Notes: generated from the sequence alone by a model not told the origin. A stretch of 64,000 nucleotides of DNA from Gilvimarinus gilvus (GCF_030518155.1 NZ_JAULRU010000570.1:1-64000); one strand, 5' to 3'. Shown: positions 52,217 through 61,014, counted from the first letter of the stretch. A program made the numbers and translations.

Positions 52217-53467
52217 ATGTTTAAAAAAGCGACATTGGTAGTGGCCCTGGCGGCCATTGGTGTTTCAGCCGAGGCGCAGGAAACGCCGACACTGGAACAA
52301 ATGTGGGAAGTCATACAGCAGCAAAAAGCGGAGATCGAAGCGCTAAAAAGCGAGCTGGATGAGGCCGAGCACAAGATCGAAGAAACTGATGTTCGCGTAG
52401 AAACCACGGCCAGTGCACTGGATGTAATTAGCCAGAGCGGCGGTTCGCAAAGCTCTGCGGCCAACTGGACAGAGAACACTAGCCTTGGTGGTTACGGTGA
52501 GCTGCACTACAACAATTTAGAAGACAGCCATTCCGATGCCAATGAAAGCGAGATAGATTTTCACCGTTTTGTGTTGTTTTTGGGGCACGATTTTAACGAG
52601 AAAGTACGCTTTTTCTCAGAAGTCGAAATTGAGCACTCTCTCGCCGGTGACGGCAAGCCCGGCGAAGTGGAGCTAGAGCAGGCGTATATCGAATACGATT
52701 ACGCGCAGAATCACACGATTAAGTCAGGTTTGTTCCTGACGCCCGTTGGTATTTTGAACGAAACCCACGAGCCCGATACCTTTTTTGGGGTTGAGCGCAA
52801 CAACGTGGAAAAGAACATTATCCCCACTACATGGTGGGAAGCGGGTGTAAATCTGCAAGGTTATTTGGTGGACGGTTTACGCTATGATCTGGGCGTGACG
52901 TCAGGCCTAAATGTCGACGCCTTTGAGGGCAAGTATAAAGTGCGCGATGGTCGTCAAAAAGTAGCCGAAGCCAACGCCAACAATGCCGCATACACCGGCC
53001 GTATTAAATACACGGCGATTCCGGGGCTGGAATTGGCGACTACCTTGCAGTACCAAAGCGATTTGCTCCAAGGTGAGTTAGAGCAGGGCGCCGCGGCGAC
53101 CTTATTTGAGGCGCACGCCATTTATGAAGCTGGTGGTTTCGGTATTCGCGCTTTATACGCGGCCTGGGATATTGATGGTTACTACGAAGAGGCCACCGGA
53201 AAGCTCGGTGCCGATAAGCAAGAAGGTTGGTATGTAGAGCCTAGTTATAAATTCTTTGATAACTTTGGTGTGTTTGCGCGATATAGTGAGTGGGACAATC
53301 AAGCCGGCACAGGTCTGGTTGACAGTGGTTACTCGCAAATTGATGTCGGTGTGAACTATTGGCTGACCCCACAAGTTGTGTTTAAAGCCGATTACCAGGA
53401 TCAAACAGCACCAGATGCCAAAGCAGAAATGGATGGTTTGAATCTCGGCGTAGGTTACTCTTTCTAA
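52217..53467 (+). CDS. outer-membrane porin, OprP/phosphate-selective-like
   Basis: The product of about 416 aa has a signal peptide (MFKKATLVVALAAIGVSAEA), a short coiled coil (about residues 25-65, LEQMWEVIQQQKAEIEALKS) that may trimerise, and a barrel ending in GVGYSF with terminal phenylalanine. Strand patterns such as FHRFVLFLGHDFNEKVRFFS and EVELEQAYIEYDYAQNHTIK match trimeric porins of the OprP/DUF3138 type. The ATG at 52217 starts the signal peptide. It is followed by a terminator-like hairpin and then by the FMN-binding and PepSY-type genes, so it may be co-regulated with them. The solute is unknown. Confidence 0.75.
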   Translation: MFKKATLVVALAAIGVSAEAQETPTLEQMWEVIQQQKAEIEALKSELDEAEHKIEETDVRVETTASALDVISQSGGSQSSAANWTENTSLGGYGELHYNNLEDSHSDANESEIDFHRFVLFLGHDFNEKVRFFSEVEIEHSLAGDGKPGEVELEQAYIEYDYAQNHTIKSGLFLTPVGILNETHEPDTFFGVERNNVEKNIIPTTWWEAGVNLQGYLVDGLRYDLGVTSGLNVDAFEGKYKVRDGRQKVAEANANNAAYTGRIKYTAIPGLELATTLQYQSDLLQGELEQGAAATLFEAHAIYEAGGFGIRALYAAWDIDGYYEEATGKLGADKQEGWYVEPSYKFFDNFGVFARYSEWDNQAGTGLVDSGYSQIDVGVNYWLTPQVVFKADYQDQTAPDAKAEMDGLNLGVGYSF

Positions 53468-53504
53468 GCCAAGCGCGGGAACGATACAGTAAATGCTTGA
53501 GCGT

Positions 53505-53536
53505 GCAGCAATAGGTAATGCCCTATTGCTGCTTTT
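53505..53536 (+). terminator. terminator-like hairpin after the porin gene
   Basis: GCAGCAATAGG (53505-53515) and CCTATTGCTGC (53522-53532) form a perfect 11-bp stem, followed by TTTTGTGTTT. It ends 18 bases before the next gene and so may act as a partial terminator between porin and the FMN-binding gene. Confidence 0.7.
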
Positions 53537-53553
53537 GTGTTTAAGGCTTGCGG

Positions 53554-54117
53554 ATGCGTAAAACAGTATTTATCGGTTTGTTGGTTTGTTTGGTAACACT
53601 CTCTGTGCCGTGCAGGGCTCAGCGCGGGGTATTTCTGACGCCTGAACAATTCCATCAGCAAGCCTTTGCCGGGCAGGGTGAAAACCAAATCTTGTGGTTA
53701 GATGGTGATCAGCTGCAGCAAGCTCAACGGATTTTAGGGCATAGATTTCCGGGTATTAGAACGCGATACGTGGCAGGCGGTACTCGCACCGCGTGGATTT
53801 TCGATGAAATTGGCAAAACCCATCCGATTACTATTGGAGTGGTGGTTGAAGCATCCGAAATTGTCCAGGTAAAAATTCTAGAGTATCGGGAATCTCGCGG
53901 TGGTGAAGTTCGCTACGATAGCTTTACCCGTCAGTTTATCGGTGGCAGTTTGATTGAAAAGCAGCCTGAACCTAAGTTGGATGCGACAATCGATGGCATT
54001 ACCGGTGCTACCTTGTCCGTGCGCGCTGTGAAAAAAGTCGCTACACTGGCGCTCTATTTTCACAGCCTTACACCGGTGGCTTACTCTGATACGCTGGCTG
54101 AGGGCAGTCTTCCTTAG
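53554..54117 (+). CDS. FMN-binding domain protein, exported
   Basis: The product of about 187 aa has a signal peptide (MRKTVFIGLLVCLVTLSVPCRA) and a C-terminal FMN-binding domain. The motif DGITGATLSVRAVKK (near residue 146) contains the S/TGATxS/T sequence in which threonine or serine receives covalent FMN, as in NqrC and RnfG. The domain passes electrons in periplasmic redox chains. It starts 18 bases after a hairpin and is followed closely by a PepSY-type membrane protein, together suggesting a small trans-membrane electron-transfer module. Confidence 0.8.
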   Translation: MRKTVFIGLLVCLVTLSVPCRAQRGVFLTPEQFHQQAFAGQGENQILWLDGDQLQQAQRILGHRFPGIRTRYVAGGTRTAWIFDEIGKTHPITIGVVVEASEIVQVKILEYRESRGGEVRYDSFTRQFIGGSLIEKQPEPKLDATIDGITGATLSVRAVKKVATLALYFHSLTPVAYSDTLAEGSLP

Positions 54118-54128
54118 TTAGAGTGGCT

Positions 54129-54887
54129 ATGACCGCACACAAACCCTTCAAATTACGTCTTTTTCTCTGGCGCTGGCATCGGCGGCTCGGCTTACTCGCG
54201 GCTATATTGTTGTTGCTTGTGGCCGTTACAGGCATTCAGCTCAATCACATTGAAACGCTTAACTGGGATAACAGGCCCGTGCAGAGCGAGTGGCTTTTAC
54301 AGCTATACGGTGTGGTGCGTCCCCCGATTAAAAGTATTCAAAGTCAGGATGTCTGGTACAGCGATATCGATGATGGAGCGGTGTATCGCAATGGGGAGCG
54401 GTTGGCGAGCTGTGCAGGTGGCATGGTTGGCGTAGCACCTGCGCAAAGTTGGCAAGTCGTTGCCTGTACATCCGAGCTGCTGCTGGTGACGAACGAGGGG
54501 CAACTTATCGAGCGCATTGGCCATAGCGCAGGTGCACCTGATAAAATTCAGGCTATTGCCACGTGCGAGGGGCAATTTTGCCTAAAAAGTGACAATCGCT
54601 GGTATGGCTTTGATCTCAATACCCTAGCCCTCGAAGATGAATTCTCAGGCTTGGTTAGTGCATTGCCAGTAGCGGAGCCTCCCAAAGCATTGCAGGCCCA
54701 CCTGCAAAGTTTACAGTCTGCTGTTGGCATTACCTGGGAGCGAGTGGTGTTGGATTTGCACAGCGGCCGTTTGCTTGGTGGCGTTTGGGTCATGGATTTC
54801 GCGGCGATTGGTCTTATTTTGTTGTCACTGTCTGGTATTTGGCTGTGGGCCAGCGGCGCGAGTAAACGTTGGAAGCGCCGGCACTGA
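54129..54887 (+). CDS. PepSY-associated membrane protein
   Basis: The product of about 252 aa has an N-terminal LWRWHRRLGLLAAILLLLVAVTGIQLN segment, a periplasmic domain (about 30-210) and a C-terminal helix preceded by VVLDLHSGRLLGG (FAAIGLILLSLSGIWLWASG). The W-HR-x-G and LHSG...G-x-W-LW signature is that of PepSY-TM proteins, some of which carry electrons to iron or flavin. It lies 11 bases after the FMN-binding gene, so the two are one unit. A role in periplasmic flavin or iron reduction is inference. Confidence 0.72.
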   Translation: MTAHKPFKLRLFLWRWHRRLGLLAAILLLLVAVTGIQLNHIETLNWDNRPVQSEWLLQLYGVVRPPIKSIQSQDVWYSDIDDGAVYRNGERLASCAGGMVGVAPAQSWQVVACTSELLLVTNEGQLIERIGHSAGAPDKIQAIATCEGQFCLKSDNRWYGFDLNTLALEDEFSGLVSALPVAEPPKALQAHLQSLQSAVGITWERVVLDLHSGRLLGGVWVMDFAAIGLILLSLSGIWLWASGASKRWKRRH

Positions 54888-54992
54888 ATATGCAATTGTT
54901 CTATGTTTGGCTCGCATATTGAGTCAAAATTTGCCAAAATCGGTGTGTCGCTATATTCAAGGAAGATCAACTAACAGCAAGGAGCTGCTACT

Positions 54993-55385
54993 ATGCGTTT
55001 AAAAGTCTACAAAGTCCCCCCTCTCAAGGCCGCCATAATCGGGGCCATTGTCACATTTATCTACGCTGTCATTCTATTGGCGCTGGCGGCGCTGGCATTT
55101 ATGTTTGGCCTGTCGAGCCAATTTTCCGTTTCGTTTCCGTGGCTCGCTATAAGCGGGACAATGCTGGGTGTTTGGATCGTATTCATTCCTTTGGTCGAAG
55201 CCGTCATTTTTTTTCTAAAAGTGCTTCTGCTGTGTTGGCTCTTCAATATCGTGGTCAAATTTGTAGGCCCGCTTGTGTTCGAGTATAAAGCCGTTCGCGA
55301 CAAAACTCACGCTGAGAAGCCGCAAGGGCACGATCAGCGGCCCGTTCGAGCAGCGGACCAAGCATCATTCAGGCAAAAAATATAA
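54993..55385 (+). CDS. small membrane protein of unknown function
   Basis: The 130-aa protein has hydrophobic segments at about 14-36 and 47-62 and a third region about 66-95 (FIPLVEAVIFFLKVLLLCWLFNIVVKFVGPLVF), then a charged tail of about 30 residues. AAGGAGCTGCT precedes the ATG. I do not recognise the family. Its neighbours (PepSY-type gene before, ECF sigma module after) give no clear link; a membrane-associated accessory protein is all that can be said. Confidence 0.6.
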   Translation: MRLKVYKVPPLKAAIIGAIVTFIYAVILLALAALAFMFGLSSQFSVSFPWLAISGTMLGVWIVFIPLVEAVIFFLKVLLLCWLFNIVVKFVGPLVFEYKAVRDKTHAEKPQGHDQRPVRAADQASFRQKI

Positions 55386-55952
55386 TCGAATCAGCGGTTG
55401 CTAAGGCTTGTTTACGCGAGACAAAACGGCAAACTCATAGTTTGGATAGCGTACGCGCTCGCATATGTATTTACGTGAGCATTATGCCTGCATGTCGATG
55501 AAATTGGCGGTGTTTTCATCTGCATGCATTAATGTCTAACGTGGCAATCCAGTGGGGGAGCTAAGGAACCTGATTAAGTCTCCGGTCGTCTCTGCGCGGG
55601 TCCACAACGCTCGGTACGTAAGACGCTTTTCGCAGGTAATGGCCGTAGCGCGTGGAAAGAAAAACAACGCGACATAAGGAGTGTTTTGGCCGCGCCCATC
55701 GGGACTTGCATAGTTTTCCGATTTCTGTGTTGACTCACCTCACCATGCGGCCTGCACGCTTTCAGTTCACCGTCTTTGCTCGGATTTTGCTTTTATTGTC
55801 CAACACCTACCTGAGCAGTCGCGAGATCAAATACTACAGGGGCTGCCGCTCCTCTTAGGTACCTTATTATTGATTGCTTCTTGGGCGCTACCCTGCCTAT
55901 TGGGTTTATTTGAATTATTATAAAAATAATTCAAATAAACCCAAACTTTTTG
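55386..55952 (+). other. 567-base intergenic region containing a long perfect inverted repeat
   Basis: No gene is supported; a frame at 55652-55858 has an unlikely composition and no ribosome-binding site. The region holds the perfect repeat at 55900-55944 (listed separately), placed right before the start of the ECF sigma gene. Confidence 0.5.
55900..55944. repeat. perfect 20-bp inverted repeat around a 5-base loop
   Basis: TTGGGTTTATTTGAATTATT (55900-55919) is followed after ATAAA by its exact reverse complement (55925-55944), then AACTTTTTGG. It is AT-rich and could act as a bidirectional terminator or as an RNA hairpin in the leader of the sigma gene, whose start lies within 10 bases of its end. 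Confidence 0.75.
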
Positions 55953-56549
55953 GTGGGTGTCTGCGACTATAGCAGTACTAATAATGAAAATGATGAGCAC
56001 CCAGTGTTTCAAGCGACCGATCAAGTACTAATAGAAAGGGCTCGTAAAGGCAGCAAGAGGGCGTGGCTGGCGTTAATCAAGCGCTATGAAGCCGGCGTAT
56101 TCAATCACGCCTTGCGGATGACCCGTAACCAGTCGGATGCTCTCGACGTTATGCAGGAGACCTTTCTCTCTGTGTTTCGGGGGCTCGACAGCTTTCGCGC
56201 AGATTCGAGTTTTAAGACGTGGCTGTACCGGATAGTACATCACCGCTGTATTGATCATCTGCGCAAGCAACCCTTGGTGAGCGAGTCAGTAGACACCGAC
56301 GACCTGATCTGCAGCCTCGACGGCCCCGAGGGATTGTTGGCAAGCGTCAGGCAGGGAGGGCAGCTCACCCGGGCGCTAAATGAGCTGCCGCCTGCTCAGC
56401 GCGAGGTCGTAGAATTGAAGTTTTACCAACAGTTTACTTTTGATGAAATTGGCCTGCAGTGCGGGGTTTCAAGTAACACTGTTAAAACACGGTTTTACAC
56501 TGCTCTGCAGAAACTAGGGCAACGCTTAGTAGGTGACGAGTATGAATAA
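55953..56549 (+). CDS. ECF RNA polymerase sigma factor (RpoE-like)
   Basis: A protein of about 198 aa with region 2 (ALDVMQETFLSVFRGLDSF, SFKTWLYRIVHHRCIDHLR) and region 4 (LPPAQREVVELKFYQQFTFD, EIGLQCGVSSNTVKTRFY). The start is uncertain: no good ATG is in frame, and GTG at 55953 or TTG at 55950 lie within 10 bases of the end of the perfect hairpin, which may hinder initiation. The next gene, with anti-sigma traits, overlaps the end. It should control envelope or stress genes under that protein. Confidence 0.85.
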   Translation: MGVCDYSSTNNENDEHPVFQATDQVLIERARKGSKRAWLALIKRYEAGVFNHALRMTRNQSDALDVMQETFLSVFRGLDSFRADSSFKTWLYRIVHHRCIDHLRKQPLVSESVDTDDLICSLDGPEGLLASVRQGGQLTRALNELPPAQREVVELKFYQQFTFDEIGLQCGVSSNTVKTRFYTALQKLGQRLVGDEYE

Positions 56550-57129
56550 GCAGCATCAGCAGCTGATCGAGGCGTGGCTTGATAACTCCTTGAGTGGCAG
56601 TGAGCGAAATAGGTTTGATGAACTTCTAGAATCAGACCCGGATTTTCAGTCTATGGTGACGGCGGCGAGTAAGTTGCTGGTTGATGCGCAGAGTTTCGAG
56701 ACTGTGCCGGTGCCCGAGTGGGATCGCGCGGGTGCTTTTGCTCGCACACAACAGTCTTACGTGCAGCTGCCGCGCTGGCTAACCTATGGCGCGATTGCGG
56801 TGTCGTTAATTGCTGTATCTCTATCCGTTGTTAGCATTACCTATGTGAAGTCGCTAAACCTCAATACAGTCACGGCAGAAGTGGTTGAACAAGGCAGTAT
56901 CCAGGCCGAGGATTTGGCGCACACGGATGCGTATATGACGCTATTGTCTCGCTTACAGCAGCAACAGCAGCAGGCAAATGCTCAGCTAGTGGACTATGTG
57001 TTAACCAGTTCGAGGCAGAGCCGAGAGCACGATATGAAGCTGTTACTAGAGCATCTACAAAAACAGCGCCAGGCCGATATTGAGTACCTCGACAGCAAAA
57101 TTATAAGCGCACAGTATCGAAATTATTAG
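56542..57129 (+). CDS. single-pass membrane protein, likely anti-sigma factor
   Basis: The product of about 195 aa has an N-terminal soluble part (about 75 residues, MNKQHQQLIEAWLDNSLSGS...), one membrane helix (about 77-100, LTYGAIAVSLIAVSLSVVSITYV) and a periplasmic part that is Gln-rich and coiled-coil-like (LSRLQQQQQQANAQLVDYVL). Small N-terminal domain plus one helix is the usual anti-sigma layout. It overlaps the sigma gene by eight bases. No zinc motif is visible. The role is inferred from position and topology. Confidence 0.68.
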   Translation: MNKQHQQLIEAWLDNSLSGSERNRFDELLESDPDFQSMVTAASKLLVDAQSFETVPVPEWDRAGAFARTQQSYVQLPRWLTYGAIAVSLIAVSLSVVSITYVKSLNLNTVTAEVVEQGSIQAEDLAHTDAYMTLLSRLQQQQQQANAQLVDYVLTSSRQSREHDMKLLLEHLQKQRQADIEYLDSKIISAQYRNY

Positions 57130-57162
57130 GGGTTAGTTGGCCGCGAGCCAAAGAGGTGAAAA

Positions 57163-58011
57163 ATGATGTCACGAGTATCTTTAAAATTACTGGGGTTGTT
57201 GTTAATTAGCTCCGCCGCCAATGCTGATACGGGAATGAACAAAGACATAGATTTGCTGGAAGGTGCCTTACAGGCATCTATTGCCGGAATTGATAAAACA
57301 GTCCACATTGGCGCTCATAATCTGGACTCGTTGTATCTGCCCAAGCAGGGTGTGGTTTATACACTCAGCAATCCCTATGCACATCTAATCAACGGAGCCT
57401 TGCATTTCAATTTTGACTTTAATGTAGGATCCGATGCTCCTGTTATCAGCGCTGAGGACGTGGTCGGGCACATGGAGGAAGAGCAGCGACATTACTGGGA
57501 AATGCAATCGAGGATGCATCAGGAGCGTTTGGAGTTTCAGATGGAAATGAAAGAATATGAACGCGAACTAAAGGATATGACATTTGAGCTGGAGTCTGCA
57601 AAAGGAAAAAACCGCGACGAAATAGAAAAGCACCTGGAGGAGCTGCAAGCTGCTGTCGAAGAAGGTAAAAAAGCGATGGAGCAGGCGGAGCGAGAATTTC
57701 AGAAAGCACAGAAACAGCAAAACTCCCAGATGCAACAGCGCAATCAACAAGTACAGCTTCGAATGCAAAGCTTTGTCAAAGCCTTTGAAGGCGAAGTGGC
57801 CTATACCCTGTGCCGTTTCGGTGCGGCGCTAAAGTCTCTGCCGGATGATCAGTATATTTCCTTTGTACTAAAGGGCATGGGAGCGGAAGTAGCACATACT
57901 GAACCGCGGGATAACTTAGTTTATGTTTTTCGCAAGGAAGATGTTCTGAAGTGCGTGATAGGTCAACTGAACGAAGAATCCTTGCTCGAGGGCGCCGCAA
58001 AGGCGCGATAA
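57163..58011 (+). CDS. exported coiled-coil protein of the sigma/anti-sigma operon
   Basis: The 282-aa protein has a signal peptide (MMSRVSLKLLGLLLISSAANA) and a long charged coiled coil (about residues 100-200: EEEQRHYWEMQSRMHQERLE, KGKNRDEIEKHLEELQAAVE). The last 80 residues (YTLCRFGAALKSLPDDQYIS, VYVFRKEDVLKC) are probably folded and contain two cysteines. I do not recognise the family. GAGGTG precedes the ATG. Being third after a sigma factor and its membrane partner, it may report envelope state to the anti-sigma factor. Confidence 0.6.
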   Translation: MMSRVSLKLLGLLLISSAANADTGMNKDIDLLEGALQASIAGIDKTVHIGAHNLDSLYLPKQGVVYTLSNPYAHLINGALHFNFDFNVGSDAPVISAEDVVGHMEEEQRHYWEMQSRMHQERLEFQMEMKEYERELKDMTFELESAKGKNRDEIEKHLEELQAAVEEGKKAMEQAEREFQKAQKQQNSQMQQRNQQVQLRMQSFVKAFEGEVAYTLCRFGAALKSLPDDQYISFVLKGMGAEVAHTEPRDNLVYVFRKEDVLKCVIGQLNEESLLEGAAKAR

Positions 58012-58318
58012 CGTAGACGAGTAGATTCGCAGACAAATTGGAAGCGAAAAAAGGTAGTAAGAATGACCGAAGACGCTGTTCAGTGGGCGTGCGAATCTGT
58101 TCGGTGGCTTGGCAAGCTAGTAAATCGACAGGAGCGTAACGTTGGCCCGCTCAGGGATGTACAAGCTGTGTTGCCACAGTCAGGTAGGTTGCTAAACTAG
58201 GTAAATACCCGCCGAGAGAAGCATGATTTACGGCATGTGAGCTTACACTTGCAGTGTCAAAAATTGAGTGAAAGATGTTTCAGTCCGATGATTTCGTTTT
58301 AACATAGAGAGCCTGGTT
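58012..58318 (+). other. 307-base intergenic region with one doubtful small ORF
   Basis: Between the coiled-coil gene and the BAAT-type gene, the only candidate is the 45-codon frame at 58063-58200 listed next. The rest is unremarkable. Confidence 0.4.
58063..58200 (+). CDS. small ORF of 45 aa, doubtful
   Basis: The frame MTEDAVQWACESVRWLGKLV continues to an asparagine at the stop at 58200. AAGG lies about 8 bases before the ATG. The product is not recognised and could be chance. It is listed because start, spacing and codon use are not unreasonable. Confidence 0.25.
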   Translation: MTEDAVQWACESVRWLGKLVNRQERNVGPLRDVQAVLPQSGRLLN

Positions 58319-59203
58319 ATGGGTATGCAGAGTAAAAAATTGAAATTGGCGCTTTTTTTGGTGTTCTATTTGTTTGCTGCAACGACAACATATGGGAAAG
58401 TCTTATTGGATACTGATGGCGCAGGCTTTAAGGCGACTTACTTCGCATCGGAAAATTCGAACAGGTATGGGGTCATAGTCTTAGGGGGATCGTCCGGAGG
58501 AAAGCCAAATAAGGAGGCGATCCAAATAAGGAAAATGGGATACAGCGTCTTATCATTGTCTTACTTTGATAGAAGTGGAGAGAACGAATTTCCGGAAACT
58601 TTAGAACTTATCCCCGTTGAGTATTTTGACAAGGCAAAAAACTGGCTGCTTTCGCGAGAGGAGACGAAAGATAGCGGTGTTATTCTGATTGGACTCTCTA
58701 AAGGTGCCGAGTTGTCGTTGCTTCTGGGGTCCCTTGATGACACCTATAAAGCAATCGTAGCCATTGCTCCAAGTCATGTAGTTTGGCAAGGTATTCCGAA
58801 GAATTTTTCTAATCTTACAAGTGCGCCATCTAGCTGGAGTCAAAGTGGAGAAGGCGTACCATTCTTGCCTTACGTTTCCAATGAAGAAAAGAAAAGACTT
58901 GGATTCGAAAATCGCCATAAGGCGTCTTTAACAAATGAAGCAGCTGTAACAAGAGCAAAAATTGACGTGCATGCCATTGAGGCGGATGTGCTATTAATAT
59001 CTGGAGATAAGGATAAAGTTTGGCCTGCTTCCGAAATGGCGCAGAAAGTGTGCTCAGAGATTAATAGTTTCGAGAGTTCAGGTTGCGCTCACATTAGATA
59101 CAAAGATGGCGATCACTTGCTAAGCGGTCATCAAAAAGAAGTGTTTTCAGAAATAAATCGCTTTCTCAAAAAGCAGGAAAATGGTAGTCATCCGTCCCCA
59201 TAG
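58319..59203 (+). CDS. exported BAAT/acyl-CoA thioesterase-like hydrolase
   Basis: The 294-aa protein has a signal peptide (KLALFLVFYLFAATTTYGK). The nucleophile elbow GLSKGAELSL (near residue 125), then IAPSHVVWQGI, the acid region ISGDKDKVWPASEMA and the histidine DGDHLL fit the C-terminal catalytic domain of bile-acid-CoA:amino-acid transferase/acyl-CoA thioesterase family (BAAT_C). Bacterial members are of unknown substrate. The gene lies alone between two unrelated operons and is somewhat AT-rich. The perfect repeat CATAGCGAT...ATCGCTATG at its end (59199-59232) is followed by TTTC. Confidence 0.75.
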   Translation: MGMQSKKLKLALFLVFYLFAATTTYGKVLLDTDGAGFKATYFASENSNRYGVIVLGGSSGGKPNKEAIQIRKMGYSVLSLSYFDRSGENEFPETLELIPVEYFDKAKNWLLSREETKDSGVILIGLSKGAELSLLLGSLDDTYKAIVAIAPSHVVWQGIPKNFSNLTSAPSSWSQSGEGVPFLPYVSNEEKKRLGFENRHKASLTNEAAVTRAKIDVHAIEADVLLISGDKDKVWPASEMAQKVCSEINSFESSGCAHIRYKDGDHLLSGHQKEVFSEINRFLKKQENGSHPSP

Positions 59204-59232
59204 CGATCGAGCTGTGAATGGCAATCGCTATG
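59199..59232 (+). terminator. terminator-like hairpin after the BAAT-type gene
   Basis: CATAGCGAT and ATCGCTATG are a perfect 9-bp inverted repeat around a 16-base spacer, overlapping the stop codon and followed by TTTCATTC. The T run is short, so its strength is uncertain. Confidence 0.4.
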
Positions 59233-59285
59233 TTTCATTCTCCCACCTGAGCTGAAACATAAGTGCAATGTGTCTAGCGCTTTAA

Positions 59286-60083
59286 TCAGTCGGCCTGGTT
59301 AACATCTACCAGGATAACCTGAATGTTTTCATTTTCGAAGTACTTCACCAATGCCGGATCTGCTTCGCTGTCGGTTATTAAAACATCGACTTCCGAGAGG
59401 GGGCAGAGGATAAAGTTACTGCGCTTGCCAAGCTTGGTACTGTCGGCCAGTACGATTAACTGATCAGCCTGTTTTTTTAGTTTTTGTTCAGTCTGAATGA
59501 GCAGTGGGTCGGATTCCATGACCCCGAACTTACCAATACCGGGGGTTCCCATAAACATCTTACTAGCTTGGTAATACTGAATGGTGTCATTTTCGAAAGC
59601 GCTCAAAATAATACCCTGCTTGCGGTAGAGTTCACCGCCGGGCAGTGTGATTTGGTTGTCGCTGGTCTCGACTAGCTCCTGCGCCAATACGAAAGAGTTG
59701 GTCAGTACATTCAGGTGCCGCTCGGCGAGAAATTCTCGCATCATATAGGTGGAGCTGCCGCCATTGATAATAATGAACTCTCCGTCTTCGCAAAATTTTA
59801 CCGCTTCTTTAGCCAGAAGACGCTTAACATCGGCTCGCTGTTCTTTAGCGGCTAGAAACGCTGTGCCCGATAATTGCGGGCGACGCGAGCGCCTTTCCGA
59901 GCCGTGAAGGACTTCGGCTCCGCCGCGGATTTTTCGCAGCTGCTCGTGCTTAGCCAGTTTGGTTATGTCGCGGCGGATGGTCGCTTCTGAGGCATTGAGC
60001 TGAGTGGACAGGTCGTTCACGCTGGCGAACTGTTGTTCGTCGAGGATATCCAGAAGTAACTGGTGGCGTTGTTTTTCGAGCAT
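59286..60083 (-). CDS. DeoR-family transcriptional regulator of the L-rhamnose operon (inferred)
   Basis: The product of about 265 aa has the DeoR helix-turn-helix (RHQLLLDILDEQQFASVNDLST and ASEATIRRDITKLAKHEQLR) and a sugar-phosphate-isomerase-like effector domain with EFIIINGGSSTYMM and LTNSFVLAQEL. The ATG at 60083 starts the usual MLExxRH form; a GTG at 60113 is also in frame. It lies downstream of lutC in the same direction. In rhizobia the rhamnose locus is controlled by a DeoR-type repressor (RhaR), which supports the call. The effector is probably a rhamnose intermediate. Confidence 0.82.
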   Translation of the reverse strand: MLEKQRHQLLLDILDEQQFASVNDLSTQLNASEATIRRDITKLAKHEQLRKIRGGAEVLHGSERRSRRPQLSGTAFLAAKEQRADVKRLLAKEAVKFCEDGEFIIINGGSSTYMMREFLAERHLNVLTNSFVLAQELVETSDNQITLPGGELYRKQGIILSAFENDTIQYYQASKMFMGTPGIGKFGVMESDPLLIQTEQKLKKQADQLIVLADSTKLGKRSNFILCPLSEVDVLITDSEADPALVKYFENENIQVILVDVNQAD

Positions 60084-60360
60084 AAGGAGTCGGTTCGCTG
60101 TAAGTGCAATCACTGAACGTAAGTTTGATCAAAATTTATCATGTAAGACGGTTGTTAACAAGCAAAATCAGTCGTTAATAATCATACAAGTGGTTGCATG
60201 ATTACTCCACAGGAGAGTATGAGCTGTTTGCCCAGAGCTTCCCGGTACTGCAAATGGTTTTGCCTGATGTGGCTAAAGGGCCTTGTAATTAAGTCAGTAT
60301 GCGCCGGGTCATGCGTCCCGCCTGTGTCCCCGGCGCAGTCCGGGTTGATGGTTATTGTCG

Positions 60361-61014
60361 TTAAGGGCTGTCAATAATTAGATAGTCCGCTTCCCGGGGG
60401 CCGTGTGCGCCTATCTGAATTTGCTGCTCAATATCCGCCGTGCGCGAGGGCCCGGTAATCCAGTTGACCGTGCGAGGGAGGGCGCTGCAGGCTCTGAGTC
60501 TTTGCCAGGCATCTTCCTGATAGCCGACGATATCTTTTCTGGCAATGACAATCACCAGTCGCTCTACCAAAAACAACAGCCCGCTGGGGCACTCATTGCT
60601 CAGAGACATCACGGTCCCGGTTTCGGCGATGCCGGTATGCGCCTGCACCACGCCCCAACTTCCGGCTGCGGCCGGTGTTTGCTCGGTGGTGTTCAAGCCA
60701 CTCCAGTCCAGCGAGCGGTCGATAATATTCGGGGCTAGGTGAAAGCGGACCTCAGTGCTTGTGTGACGGGCATTGTCTCGCAGCCACTGGGTGACTTGAT
60801 CCATGCTTTTAAGATTGGCGACCCGGGCACCGTTGCGGCGGGCCTCTTCGATGAAGGTGGCGATCGGGTCGGTCAGTCCCATTTCGGGCTGTACGGAATT
60901 CACGGTCTGACTTTGGGCGAGTGCTTGAAAGCTTGCCTCGATGCTGTCCGCGTCATACTCGCCACCGGTGTGGCGGGCGATGCGATCGAGAATTCGGCTG
61001 CGACTGTCCGTCAT
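60361..61014 (-). CDS. lutC: LutC/YkgG-type LUD domain protein, lactate oxidation
   Basis: The product of about 217 aa belongs to the LUD family: SWGVVQAHTGIAETGTVMSLS and NWITGPSRTADIEQQIQIGAHGP are its hallmark segments. With LutA and LutB it forms an iron-sulfur complex that oxidises L-lactate. The start at 61014 overlaps the lutB stop by one base (TAATG). In a rhamnose operon it would oxidise lactate formed from lactaldehyde. Confidence 0.88.
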   Translation of the reverse strand: MTDSRSRILDRIARHTGGEYDADSIEASFQALAQSQTVNSVQPEMGLTDPIATFIEEARRNGARVANLKSMDQVTQWLRDNARHTSTEVRFHLAPNIIDRSLDWSGLNTTEQTPAAAGSWGVVQAHTGIAETGTVMSLSNECPSGLLFLVERLVIVIARKDIVGYQEDAWQRLRACSALPRTVNWITGPSRTADIEQQIQIGAHGPREADYLIIDSP

